The notes: generated by a model not told the origin, from the sequence alone. DNA of 64,000 nucleotides from an uncultured Candidatus Melainabacteria bacterium (GCA_934726055.1 CAKVCZ010000003.1:1-64000), one strand, 5' to 3'; counted from the first letter of the stretch, positions 50,212 through 60,200 are shown. Made by a program: numbers and translations.

Positions 50212-52470
50212 GTGGACAAAAGATATTTTAATAGAAAAGTATTTGCGTTTACATTAGCTGAAATGATGGTCATTTTGGCGGTTTTCAGTGTAATTGCGGC
50301 AGCAACGTTGCCTGTGATAACTGCACATCAAAAATTAGGCAATTCCGATAATGTTACAACAGGTGATTTTGCAGGTGTTGACAAATGGACATATTCAAAT
50401 TTAGGTTTATCGAATATAAAGGCAGGTACATATAGTACGGTTGCAATAGGTATGGAACCGACCGGTTCGGATGTTCCAATAGGTGTTCAGCCTCAGTTGA
50501 TGATAAATAAAATTGGTAATGTTCAAGATACAAGTCATATAGCTTTCTTAGGTACAGCAAACTCAAATGTCTATTTTAATGGCAGATTATCAATGGCAGG
50601 TGAAAATGTTGCCATAGGTAATGATGCGTTATGGTTTGGCGGTAGTGATAGAACGCAAGGTTCTTATAAAAGTGTATATTCTAACAATATTGCAATTGGA
50701 ACAAAATCAATGTATCGTAATGATAGTAGTTATAATAGTTCTGGTGATGTTTCTATTGGTGGTGAGGTTTTTGGAACTTGCTCGTTAAAATCATCTATTG
50801 CAATAGGTAACAGAGCAATGCTTAGTTCAGGTGCTGCATATAGCATTGCCATAGGTAATGATGCATTTTCAAATAAAGGAGGTTTATATAGTATTGCTAT
50901 AGGTAAATACTCTAGTTACGGATACGATATGAGTCTTAGTTTTTTAGAATGGAAAGGAATTTATATTGGAAATTATGCATCATATAAACTTTATGGGATG
51001 GGCTCGCCTTTTTGTTTAATTGGTGGATATTCTGGCATGTATGCTTCTTCTACTCCTCTTGCTACACTTTTTGGTAAATCTGCCATAGGGTACTATTCTT
51101 CAGTTTCTTCGGACCATACTACAAGTAAGGGTATAGGATATTATTCTGCATTAATGCAAGATGGAGTTCGTGGAATATATATTGGAAGTTATGCTGGAAG
51201 AAATTCTACACATTATTATGTACTTGGAGATGATAACGAATCTTCCAGTGTAGGCTATAACTCTGGAGGATTACAGTCAAGCTATTATTTTGATGAGGAT
51301 ATTACCAATATTGGTTATTATTCAGGATATTCGCAATCTTCGTATGGAGATTATAATAGATATTCTCCAACAAATGTAGGTGCATATTCAGGATATCGTC
51401 AGTATGGAGTTAGTTTACCTATAAATATAGGTTATGCTGCAGGAATGAATCAACGCTCAACAACTAAATCTACTGGAGCAATAAATATTGGATACAAAGC
51501 AGGTTATGCACAAACAACATTTACTTCTCCAATAAATATAGGTTATTATGCAGGTGGTCATGCAACAACAGCAGATTATACTATTTGCATAGGTCCATAC
51601 GCTTGTGCATATGATGCAGGCGAATATGATATCCGTATTGGTATGCATAATGATATAAAACGAAATAAATACTGGTATAGCAGTATAAATGCATTGAAGG
51701 ACTATTATGCAGGTTCATTTTCAAGTTCAGATACTGTATCAAGAATGGTAAAAAGAAGAAGTTATATAGGGTATTCTCCTGATCATGAAATTATCGAAAA
51801 GGGTAATATGAATTGTAATATTACCCAAGCAGCAGGTAGTGGTAGTCCTTGCTCAGCTAATTCATATTCGAGTAGGCCTTGGTCTCCAAGTAGTAGTGGA
51901 ACGACCAGTTTACAATCATCAACGATATATGGTTATGCCAAAAATTATGCTCAACTTTTAATAACAGGTGGAACAGCACCGAATAACTTTTCAACCAGTT
52001 CAATTTTGTTATATTCAACTCATATATATGGTCCTGCAACATTTTTCCGTGTATATTCAGATAAGCGTTTAAAAGAAAATATTGAACCTTCAAAGTATTC
52101 TTTGAAAGATTTGAGAAAAATTAATATTTACGAATATAATTTTAAAGATGACAAAACCAAAACTCCAAGAATAGGTGTAATTGCTCAAGAATTGCAAAAA
52201 ATTATTCCACAAGCTGTTACAAAAAATAATGAAGGATATTTAGCAATCAATGCCGAATGGATTAACTATACTGTAATTAATTCAATAAAAGAGCTTGCGA
52301 ATCAGGTTGAAATCATACAAAAAGAATTCACTTCTTACATAAAAGAATTTGTTACACTTGTTGCAAGAGTTAATACACTTGAAAAAGAAATAAGAAATTT
52401 GGAACAAGAAAATAAAGTTCTTTTAACATCGGTCGATAAAGCATACAGAAAGGCAAAAGCAAAGAAATAG
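50212..52470 (+). CDS. Prepilin-leader, YadA-like repeat, S74-chaperone fibre protein 1
   Basis: This 752-aa protein starts at a GTG with GGAG five bases upstream. A short basic leader and AFTLAEMMVILAVFSVIAAA form a prepilin signal (cut Ala-Phe, Glu at +5). Residues ~60-560 hold about seventeen IAIGxxA/INIGYYAGY-type repeats like YadA heads. The C-terminal S74 intramolecular chaperone starts at S616 in SDKRLKENI, with K621 as the expected dyad partner and GVIAQELQKIIPQAV following. A coiled coil closes the chain. Self-cleavage before S616 would free a 137-aa fragment. It heads three tandem homologous genes. Confidence 0.85.
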   Translation: MDKRYFNRKVFAFTLAEMMVILAVFSVIAAATLPVITAHQKLGNSDNVTTGDFAGVDKWTYSNLGLSNIKAGTYSTVAIGMEPTGSDVPIGVQPQLMINKIGNVQDTSHIAFLGTANSNVYFNGRLSMAGENVAIGNDALWFGGSDRTQGSYKSVYSNNIAIGTKSMYRNDSSYNSSGDVSIGGEVFGTCSLKSSIAIGNRAMLSSGAAYSIAIGNDAFSNKGGLYSIAIGKYSSYGYDMSLSFLEWKGIYIGNYASYKLYGMGSPFCLIGGYSGMYASSTPLATLFGKSAIGYYSSVSSDHTTSKGIGYYSALMQDGVRGIYIGSYAGRNSTHYYVLGDDNESSSVGYNSGGLQSSYYFDEDITNIGYYSGYSQSSYGDYNRYSPTNVGAYSGYRQYGVSLPINIGYAAGMNQRSTTKSTGAINIGYKAGYAQTTFTSPINIGYYAGGHATTADYTICIGPYACAYDAGEYDIRIGMHNDIKRNKYWYSSINALKDYYAGSFSSSDTVSRMVKRRSYIGYSPDHEIIEKGNMNCNITQAAGSGSPCSANSYSSRPWSPSSSGTTSLQSSTIYGYAKNYAQLLITGGTAPNNFSTSSILLYSTHIYGPATFFRVYSDKRLKENIEPSKYSLKDLRKINIYEYNFKDDKTKTPRIGVIAQELQKIIPQAVTKNNEGYLAINAEWINYTVINSIKELANQVEIIQKEFTSYIKEFVTLVARVNTLEKEIRNLEQENKVLLTSVDKAYRKAKAKK

Positions 52471-52473
52471 AGC

Positions 52474-54408
52474 ATGAAAAAATTTAAAATTAACAATTTT
52501 ATAGCTTTTACTTTGTCAGAAATGATGATTGTTATACTAATCTTTTCTGTGCTTTCTGCTGCAATATTGCCATCTATTGTTGGTAAAAAACAACAAATTT
52601 TAAATACAGATGAAACTCCTGTAACTCGTTGGCAGGGTGAATCAAGTACCTTTGGAAACTATTTCCAAAACGGTAATACAAGGATATATCTAGGAAATTC
52701 TGCAACAACGATATCATCTACGTATGTAACTAGTCCTACTCTTATTTTAGCAGGATTAAGTAATAAGTATTTGTCAAATGGCAGAAGTGATATAGAGTTT
52801 TTTGAGGGTAATAAAAATGTAGGAAGGATTGCATTCGATAGCAATAAAAATTTTTCAATTGGAAAAGATATTTCTTTATCAAATACAAGTTCATCTAGCA
52901 ATACTATAATTGGTTACGGTGCAGCTAGAAATGGATATTATTTGAGGAGTGTTTTAATTGGATCTGAAGTAGGAGCACATTCATCAAATGCATCTACTTC
53001 AAGTGAGGATAATGTTGTTATAGGTTCCTCTTCTCTAAGAAATCATTACAAAGACTTTGATGTTTCAATTGGGCACGGAGCAGGTCATAATTTAAATGGA
53101 AATAGTAGCAAGAATTATAATTCAAATGTTAATATAGGATATGAAGCTGCATATAATATGTATGGTTCAGAGTCTGTTAATATAGGCCGAAATGCTGGGT
53201 ATTCAAGTTCTTCAAATTCTGGATCTGATTATAGTGTTAATCTTTTTGATCATGCGGGGAGTCTTAATAACTCTTATGCCCATGGAAATGTAAATATTTA
53301 TTCATATGCTGGTGTATCAACATCAAGTACAATGTCAACATATTCATTAAATTTAAATATTGGTGATTTTGCAGGATATGATAGTACTGTTTTATCAGGA
53401 AAGACAAATTTGGGTAAATATGCAGGATATTCTGCAAGTACTGGAACGAATTTGGGTAAATATGCAGGTACAAATTCAAAGCAATCAATAGGGTCTTTAT
53501 ATTTAGGTGCTTTTTCAGGTTATGGAACAACAAGTGGAAATGATAGTACGTACATTGGTTATCGCTCTGGCTATAGTGCGAGTGGTTCTTATAATACAAT
53601 AATTGGTTCTTATGCTGGTCATGGTTCATCAGGTAGTTATAATGTATATATTGGGTATAGTTCAGGTTATAATGCAAGTACATCTTATAATACCTATATA
53701 ATTCCAACAACAGGAAGTTTTACTGCTCCCACTAATAGTAGAAATATTGCAATTGGTTATGGATGTAAAGGTATAGCATTTGGTTACGATAGAACTTGTA
53801 TTTCACCCTCTTATTCTGTTGCTAGTGGTGTAACAACAGCTTGGGATCCTACGGGAACAGGTTCTTATAAAACTTTTATAGCAGCACCTTTTGATGATGA
53901 CGATAGTAATTATCCATTTATTAATAGTGTCATTACTCTATATGCGAATAAAGTATATGCTGGAACATCTACTATTACAGCATTTTCTGATAAACGATTA
54001 AAAGAAAATATCAAATCTGTTGAAAAATCTTTAGAAAAAGTTAGAAGAATCAATGTTTATGAGTATTCTATGAAATCTGACAAAATGCATGAACCGCATA
54101 TTGGGGTTATCGCTCAAGAATTAAAGGGGATTATCCCGCAGGCTGTTAGTGTAAACCCTAATACAAAATATTTTACTGTTGATACTGATTGGATTGTATA
54201 TACCGCAATGGATGCTGTAAAAGACCTTGATAAGATAGTTCAAAATTTACAAAGTAATGTTAAGTCTTATGTCAAACAATTGTTTGATTTGTCTAGACTT
54301 GTAGATAGTTTAGAATCCAGATTAAATAAAATTTCAGATTCACACATTGTTATGCAGGCAAAATTACAAGAAATTGATAAAATTTTGAGTAAAATGGAGA
54401 ATAAGTAA
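52474..54408 (+). CDS. Prepilin-leader, YadA-like repeat, S74-chaperone fibre protein 2
   Basis: This is the 644-aa paralogue of the preceding protein, 3 bp after its stop. The leader NNFIAFTLSEMMIVILIFSVLSAA is a prepilin signal. The repeat region (about 110-430) is rich in Ser, Gly, Tyr and Asn with units like NLGKYAGYS, YIGYRSGYS and IIGSYAGHG. The S74 domain starts at S505 (SDKRLKENI, K510) and continues with GVIAQELKGIIPQAV. The tail is a coiled coil. The expected released fragment is 140 aa. Confidence 0.85.
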   Translation: MKKFKINNFIAFTLSEMMIVILIFSVLSAAILPSIVGKKQQILNTDETPVTRWQGESSTFGNYFQNGNTRIYLGNSATTISSTYVTSPTLILAGLSNKYLSNGRSDIEFFEGNKNVGRIAFDSNKNFSIGKDISLSNTSSSSNTIIGYGAARNGYYLRSVLIGSEVGAHSSNASTSSEDNVVIGSSSLRNHYKDFDVSIGHGAGHNLNGNSSKNYNSNVNIGYEAAYNMYGSESVNIGRNAGYSSSSNSGSDYSVNLFDHAGSLNNSYAHGNVNIYSYAGVSTSSTMSTYSLNLNIGDFAGYDSTVLSGKTNLGKYAGYSASTGTNLGKYAGTNSKQSIGSLYLGAFSGYGTTSGNDSTYIGYRSGYSASGSYNTIIGSYAGHGSSGSYNVYIGYSSGYNASTSYNTYIIPTTGSFTAPTNSRNIAIGYGCKGIAFGYDRTCISPSYSVASGVTTAWDPTGTGSYKTFIAAPFDDDDSNYPFINSVITLYANKVYAGTSTITAFSDKRLKENIKSVEKSLEKVRRINVYEYSMKSDKMHEPHIGVIAQELKGIIPQAVSVNPNTKYFTVDTDWIVYTAMDAVKDLDKIVQNLQSNVKSYVKQLFDLSRLVDSLESRLNKISDSHIVMQAKLQEIDKILSKMENK

Positions 54409-54413
54409 CGGTT

Positions 54414-56492
54414 ATGAAAAATAAAAAATTTAAAAATTACATAGCATTTACTTTAACTGAGATGACTCTTGTTTTGCTCATTACGAGTATTCTTGCTGCA
54501 GTACTTACTCCTGCAATTACAAAAAGTATTTCTAACAATGCTAAAAAGATGTCAGCAGATGTTGTAGTTTCTCCTTGGAAAGATATTACAACGGATTACC
54601 CTTATAGAGGAATGTTTAATCTTGGTGCGTTTAATTATAGTACTGTATCTATGGGATTCAAACCAACGCAATCCGCAGATACATACCGTGCTCCTGCTTT
54701 AATAGTTAGATCCAGATATGGTTCAAATAAAACTAATTTTTATACAAGTCCGCAAATTTCTATATTTCCAAGAACGTCGTCCTCTATGAACTTGTATCCG
54801 ATGAATATTGCATTAGATAATAACAGTAATGTGGGAATTTTAAATGATTCATTTAAAAATGTAAATAATGCTATAAGTTATTATGGTAATGTTAGTTCGA
54901 TATTTATTGGAAATTCCATAAATTCTGGTAATAACGCTTCATCGTATTCTAACAGCTCTATTTATATTGGTCAAGACATTTCTCAACCGTATGGTTCTTT
55001 AAACTCTATATACATAGGCTCTAAGTTATCGAAAGCACGCTATGATTCAAATACAATTAATATTGGGTATAATATCCATGAAATAAATTCAGGATATGCA
55101 TTAAGAGATTCTATATTAATAGGAAATGGTGCAGGTTCTTATGCAGGTGGGCAGTTTGATATAAAAATAGGTCATTATTCTGGATATAATTTGCAAAATA
55201 CATCAGGTAATGTTTTCATAGGCTCTCGTGCAGGATACCTAGAACCATATGACTCAACTAACAAAAGCGGATACGCTAATGAAAGTGTATTTGTAGGTTA
55301 TGGTGCTGGTTCTACATATAAAAATACAAGTTTTAAATCTCAATATGATGTTTCTATTGGTTATTTAGCTGGATATACTAAAGGAGATAATGTATATTCA
55401 TCAGGCAATGTAAATATTGGTGCTTATAGTGGATATAATCCTCATTATAATGCGACAACAGGTAATAATATGAAGTTATATTGTAATACCAATGTAGGTT
55501 ATTATGCTGGATATCGTTTATCTGGTTGGTCTGGATTTTTTAGTGATACTCAAAATTCCGTTTATGTTGGTAGGTATGCGGGCTATGCATCATTCTATGC
55601 AAGTTATTCTGTTGCTGTTGGTAGCTATGCAGGTGCAGGTTCATATAGTAATATTAATTCAGTATTTATTGGTGCAAATACTGAAAAGCCTATGGTGTTG
55701 ATTTCAGGTGGTGGATTATTGACGGGCAGTTTATCAAATAATGCAGTAATCATTGGTTACTCAAATACTCCAAGAGGGGGGAATACAGGTATAGGCTTTG
55801 ATAGAAAGGGATCTATTCTTATTGGTGCAAGTAGTTCAACAGAAGATGGTGTAAAAATAAACAACTCCGTTGGTATTGGTTATGATGCTTGTAGAAAGGT
55901 AAACGGTGCAAATAAAATTTGTATTGGCAATAGTATTACTTCAACATATTCAACAACTGGTTGGAATCCTAATGATTCAAGTTCACAAACCTTTATTGGA
56001 TCAATGGCAGGTAATATGACAAGCAACTATATAACTCTTTATGCAGGACATATATTTGCTCCTGCATCTGCTCCGACTGCTGTTTCTGACCGTCGCTTGA
56101 AAGAAAATATTGTTCCATCAAAGCATTCTCTTGATGATATCAGAAAAGTAAACATATACAACTACAACATGAAAGGCGACAAAAATAAAACTCCACACAT
56201 CGGTGTTATCGCTCAAGAACACAAAAAAATCTTCCCTCATGCTGTATCAAAATATCCAAAATCAAAATACTACACAGTTTCTGCTGAGTGGATGAACTTT
56301 ACCGCAGTTAATGCTGTTAAAGAAATTGATAAAACTGTTCAACAAATTCAAGCATCTGTTAAAGCATTTATAAAAGACTTCATGGGGCTTAAATCTCGTG
56401 TCGAAAAACTTGAAGCAAAACTCGCTAAACTACAAAAAGAAAATAAAGAAATTAAAACTCATCTTGACAAAGTTAATGCAAAACTAAAATAA
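54414..56492 (+). CDS. Prepilin-leader, YadA-like repeat, S74-chaperone fibre protein 3
   Basis: This is the 692-aa third paralogue, 5 bp after the second. The leader KNYIAFTLTEMTLVLLITSILAAV is a prepilin signal. Around nineteen repeats such as VFIGSRAGY, VNIGAYSGY and VYVGRYAGY fill residues ~150-540. The S74 domain starts at S558 (SDRRLKENI, K563) with GVIAQEHKKIFPHAV; the expected fragment is 135 aa. From about 56090 on, codon choice shifts to AAC, TAC, ATC, TTC and CGT, unlike the repeats before it and unlike the same domain of proteins 1 and 2. Confidence 0.85.
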   Translation: MKNKKFKNYIAFTLTEMTLVLLITSILAAVLTPAITKSISNNAKKMSADVVVSPWKDITTDYPYRGMFNLGAFNYSTVSMGFKPTQSADTYRAPALIVRSRYGSNKTNFYTSPQISIFPRTSSSMNLYPMNIALDNNSNVGILNDSFKNVNNAISYYGNVSSIFIGNSINSGNNASSYSNSSIYIGQDISQPYGSLNSIYIGSKLSKARYDSNTINIGYNIHEINSGYALRDSILIGNGAGSYAGGQFDIKIGHYSGYNLQNTSGNVFIGSRAGYLEPYDSTNKSGYANESVFVGYGAGSTYKNTSFKSQYDVSIGYLAGYTKGDNVYSSGNVNIGAYSGYNPHYNATTGNNMKLYCNTNVGYYAGYRLSGWSGFFSDTQNSVYVGRYAGYASFYASYSVAVGSYAGAGSYSNINSVFIGANTEKPMVLISGGGLLTGSLSNNAVIIGYSNTPRGGNTGIGFDRKGSILIGASSSTEDGVKINNSVGIGYDACRKVNGANKICIGNSITSTYSTTGWNPNDSSSQTFIGSMAGNMTSNYITLYAGHIFAPASAPTAVSDRRLKENIVPSKHSLDDIRKVNIYNYNMKGDKNKTPHIGVIAQEHKKIFPHAVSKYPKSKYYTVSAEWMNFTAVNAVKEIDKTVQQIQASVKAFIKDFMGLKSRVEKLEAKLAKLQKENKEIKTHLDKVNAKLK

Positions 56493-56792
56493 TTCCTTAT
56501 TCTTTATTGCAAATTCTATTTTATGGCTTGCATTTCAGATGTGTAAATTTTTAAACATGCAACTTTTTATGGGGCTTGACAACCAAATATTGAAACAACT
56601 TGGTTTTAGGTGATTGTTTTTTTAACTTGTAAAAAATTGTTACATAAATTTGCATTACTTTTCCATGATTTCATTGACTCTTTTCCTTTATGTAGTACCA
56701 TAGATTTGCATGCATTTTTGATTATACAATAGCTAAAATGTAAAGAAATTTTAAGAAGTACGTACAATAGAATATAAAAAGAGGTTAATTTA
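56493..56792 (+). promoter_or_regulatory. Intergenic region and promoters of the rpoB operon
   Basis: This is a 300-bp non-coding region. TTGACT (56674-56679), 16 bp, TACCAT (56696-56701) is a plausible promoter. TACAAT (56725-56730) and TAGAAT (56768-56773) are further -10 candidates. AACCAA (56581-56586) and TTGGTT (56600-56605) could form a hairpin. GAGG (56781-56784) is the rpoB ribosome-binding site. The ribosomal-protein genes that precede rpoB in many bacteria are absent, as in Cyanobacteria. Confidence 0.45.
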
Positions 56793-59700
56793 ATGTCGAC
56801 TAAATTCGCAAAAAGAGTTACTCCAATGGGTATTCCAGCTACTAATTTGGATTATTTACCCGACTTAATTGAAGTGCAAAAAAAATCATTTGAATGGTTT
56901 TTAAAAGAAGGTCTAAAGGAAGAGTTACTTTCTTTTTCACCTATCAAAGATTATACCGGAAGATTAGAATTGCATTTTCTTCCAAACTACACTTTCGATA
57001 ATGCTAAATATACTATCGAAGAAGCAAGAATTCACGATGCAACTTACGCAAAACAACTTCGTGTTATGGTAAGGCTTGTAAACCGTGATTCAGGTGAAAT
57101 TAAAGAACAAGAAGTTTACATCGGCGATATCCCTACAATGACTGACAAAGGTACGTTCATTGTAAACGGTGCAGAACGTGTTATCGTATCTCAAATTGTT
57201 CGTTCTCCTGGTGTTTACTTTAAACGTGAAGTATCTCCAACAGGTAAACGTTTGTATAACGCAACAATTATTCCTAACAGAGGTGCTTGGATTAAGATTG
57301 AAACAGATTCTAACGATTTAATTTATGTTAAAATCGATAAAAACAGAAAGATTTTAGCAACAACTTTATTAAAAGCTATGGGCTTGTCTGTTGCTGAAAT
57401 GGAAGCATCATTCTCACACTTTGATTTCTTAAAGAAAACATTGGAAAAAGATACTGCTGAAACTACTGAAGATGCATTAATTGATGTTTATAAGAAATTA
57501 AGACCTGGTGATCCTGCATCAGCTCAAGGTGGACGTCAAATTATCGAAGCTCGTTTCTTCGATGAAAAGAAATACGATATTGGTCGTGTAGGTCGTTATA
57601 AATTAAATAAAAAATTGAACTTGAATATTCCTGCTTCTCAAAGAACGTTGACTATTCAAGATATTGTTTCATCAATTGAATACTTAATTAACTTAACTTA
57701 TGATGAAGGTTCAGTTGATGATATTGACCACTTAGGAAACAGACGTGTTCGTTCAGTTGGTGAATTGTTACAAAACCAATTTAGAGTTGGTCTAAGCCGT
57801 ATTGAACGTATTGTTAAAGAAAGAATGACACTACAAGATAGTGAAACTCTTACTCCGTTGAACTTGTTAAATACAAAACCTTTAATCGCTTCATTAAAGG
57901 AATTTTTCGGAAGTTCACAATTATCACAATTTATGGATCAAATTAATCCGTTAGCTGAATTAACTCACAAAAGACGTATTTCAGCATTAGGACCTGGCGG
58001 TTTGCAAAGAGAAAGAGCTGGATTTGCAGTACGTGATATTCACCCTTCTCACTATGGACGTATTTGTCCGATTGAAACACCTGAAGGTCCAAACGCAGGT
58101 TTGATTGGTTCATTGGCTACACACGCAAAAGTTAATGATTATGGATTCATCGAATCTCCATTCTTTGTAGTAAAAGATGGTGTTGTAACAGATGAAGTAG
58201 TTTATATGTCTGCTGATGAAGACGAAAATTATCGTTGTGCTCCTGCAGACGTTGAGATGAATGAAGATAGAACTTTCAAAGATGCACAAGTTCCTGTTCG
58301 TTACAGATCAGAATTTATCATGTGTGAATCTTCAAAAGTTGACTATGTTGGGGTTTGCCCAATTCAAATTATTTCAGTTGCAACATCAGTAATTCCATTT
58401 ATTGAACACGATGATGCTAACCGTGCATTGATGGGTTCAAACATGCAACGTCAATCAGTACCTCTATTAATAACTGAAAGACCAAGAGTTGCAACAGGTA
58501 TGGAAGCAAGAGCAGCAAAAGATTCAGGAATGCTTATTGTATCAGAATACGATGGTGTTGTAGAAAGAGTTGTAGGTGAAGAAATTACAATTCGTGATAC
58601 GCAAGGTGTTCCTCACGTATATCAATTAATGAAATATGTAAGAAGTAACCAAGATACTTGTATTAACCAAAAACCAATTGTAAAAGAAGGTGATAAGGTT
58701 CAAGCAGGTGATGTAATTGCAGATGGTGCTTCAACATGTGGCGGTGAACTTTCATTAGGTAAAAATGTTTTGATTGCATATATGCCTTGGGAAGGATATA
58801 ACTTCGAAGATGCTATTCTTTTATCAGAAAGATGCGTTCACGATGATATATTCACATCAGTTCACATTGAAAAATTAGAAATTGACGCAAGACAGACTAA
58901 ATTAGGACCGGAAGAAATTACTCGTGAAATTCCGAATGTTTCAGAAGATTCATTAAGACATTTGGATGAACGCGGTATTGTTCGTATCGGTGCAAGAGTA
59001 TATGCTGATGATATTTTGGTAGGTAAAGTTACACCAAAAGGTGAATCTGAACATCCGCCTGAAGAAAAATTATTAAGAGCAATTTTTGCTGAAAAAGCAA
59101 GAGATGTAAAAGATAATTCATTAAGAGTTCCTCACGGTGAAGGTGGTAGAGTTCTTGATGTTAAGGTATTTGACAGAGAAAAAGGTGATGAATTACCACC
59201 TGGAGCAAATACAGTAATCAGAGTTTACATTGCTCAAAAACGTAAAGTATCAGTAGGTGATAAGCTTTCAGGACGTCATGGTAACAAAGGTATCGTATCA
59301 AGAATTCTTGCAAAAGAAGATATGCCATTCTTACCTGATGGTACTCCTGTTGATGTTGTATTGAACCCACTAGGTGTTCCTTCTCGTATGAACGTAGGTC
59401 AAACTTATGAACACTTATTAGGATTAGCATCATACTTAACAAAGGATTATTATGCAGCACCTTCATTTGATGAACGTTTCGGTAAAAATATGTCTGAAAA
59501 AGTTACAAAAGAAGAATTGTTGCGTGGTATAAAAGAAACAGGTTGCGACTGGGTTGGCGAAGACGGTAAAGTTCGTTTAATCGACGGTCGTACAGGTGAA
59601 CCATTTGACGAGCCTGTTGCAGTAGGGTTAACTTACTTCTTAAAACTTGTTCACTTAGTTGATGATAAGATCCATGCTCGTTCAACAGGTCCATACTCAT

Positions 59701-60107
59701 TAGTAACTCAACAACCATTGGGTGGTAAAGCTCAATTTGGTGGTCAAAGATTTGGTGAAATGGAAGTTTGGGCTCTTGAAGCTTATGGTGCAGCATATAC
59801 ACTTCAAGAAATGCTTACAATCAAATCAGATGATGTAAACGGACGTAACAGAGCATACGAAGCAATTGTTAAAGGTGATAATATTCCAAGACCTGGTATT
59901 CCTGAATCATTCAAGGTACTTGTAAGAGAATTACAAAGTATTGGTTTGGATATTACAGTTGCTAAGAAAGATGGCGTTGAAGTTGACTTGATGAGTGATA
60001 TTGATGACTTAAGAAAAGCAGCTCCAAAACGTACATTATCTGATATTGATTCAGAATTATTAAATATTAATTTCTTTGAAACACCAACAACTTTCGGTGA
60101 TATATAA
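56793..60107 (+). CDS. rpoB: RNA polymerase beta subunit
   Basis: This 1104-aa subunit has the short, cyanobacterial-type length (E. coli 1342). Landmarks include SQFMDQINPLAELTHKRRISALGPGGLQRERAGF (the rifampicin-binding region), GRICPIETPEGPNAGLIGSL, MPWEGYNFEDAI, KRKVSVGDKLSGRHGNKG and the C-terminal GGKAQFGGQRFGEMEVWALEAYGA. All conserved catalytic-centre segments are intact. Codon use favours CGT, AAC and GGT, as expected for high expression. rpoC1 follows after 93 bp. Confidence 0.98.
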   Translation: MSTKFAKRVTPMGIPATNLDYLPDLIEVQKKSFEWFLKEGLKEELLSFSPIKDYTGRLELHFLPNYTFDNAKYTIEEARIHDATYAKQLRVMVRLVNRDSGEIKEQEVYIGDIPTMTDKGTFIVNGAERVIVSQIVRSPGVYFKREVSPTGKRLYNATIIPNRGAWIKIETDSNDLIYVKIDKNRKILATTLLKAMGLSVAEMEASFSHFDFLKKTLEKDTAETTEDALIDVYKKLRPGDPASAQGGRQIIEARFFDEKKYDIGRVGRYKLNKKLNLNIPASQRTLTIQDIVSSIEYLINLTYDEGSVDDIDHLGNRRVRSVGELLQNQFRVGLSRIERIVKERMTLQDSETLTPLNLLNTKPLIASLKEFFGSSQLSQFMDQINPLAELTHKRRISALGPGGLQRERAGFAVRDIHPSHYGRICPIETPEGPNAGLIGSLATHAKVNDYGFIESPFFVVKDGVVTDEVVYMSADEDENYRCAPADVEMNEDRTFKDAQVPVRYRSEFIMCESSKVDYVGVCPIQIISVATSVIPFIEHDDANRALMGSNMQRQSVPLLITERPRVATGMEARAAKDSGMLIVSEYDGVVERVVGEEITIRDTQGVPHVYQLMKYVRSNQDTCINQKPIVKEGDKVQAGDVIADGASTCGGELSLGKNVLIAYMPWEGYNFEDAILLSERCVHDDIFTSVHIEKLEIDARQTKLGPEEITREIPNVSEDSLRHLDERGIVRIGARVYADDILVGKVTPKGESEHPPEEKLLRAIFAEKARDVKDNSLRVPHGEGGRVLDVKVFDREKGDELPPGANTVIRVYIAQKRKVSVGDKLSGRHGNKGIVSRILAKEDMPFLPDGTPVDVVLNPLGVPSRMNVGQTYEHLLGLASYLTKDYYAAPSFDERFGKNMSEKVTKEELLRGIKETGCDWVGEDGKVRLIDGRTGEPFDEPVAVGLTYFLKLVHLVDDKIHARSTGPYSLVTQQPLGGKAQFGGQRFGEMEVWALEAYGAAYTLQEMLTIKSDDVNGRNRAYEAIVKGDNIPRPGIPESFKVLVRELQSIGLDITVAKKDGVEVDLMSDIDDLRKAAPKRTLSDIDSELLNINFFETPTTFGDI

Positions 60108-60112
60108 AATTT

Positions 60113-60144
60113 AATTTCTTCAAGGACTTATCCTTGAAGAAATT
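60113..60144 (+). other. Perfect 14-bp hairpin between rpoB and rpoC1
   Basis: Fourteen bases at 60113-60126 pair perfectly with 60131-60144 around the loop CTTA. Only TTCATATC follows, with no real T-run, so full termination is doubtful. It could mark an RNA processing site or partial attenuation inside the operon. Confidence 0.7.
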
Positions 60145-60200
60145 TCATATCAAAAGAAAAGGTAAAAGACAAACTAACTCAACAAAGGAGAAAAATATAA

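Noticed and set aside
50212..56492. Prophage tail-fibre region
   Set aside because: S74 domains suggest phage, but no capsid, portal, terminase, integrase or tail genes are nearby. All three proteins carry prepilin leaders, and the flanks are ftsH and rpoB.
59503..59802. Open frame on the minus strand within rpoB, and similar long frames opposite the fibre genes and ftsH
   Set aside because: These are shadows of strongly coding regions. They lack ribosome-binding sites and have odd compositions (His, Leu, Gln, Tyr rich).
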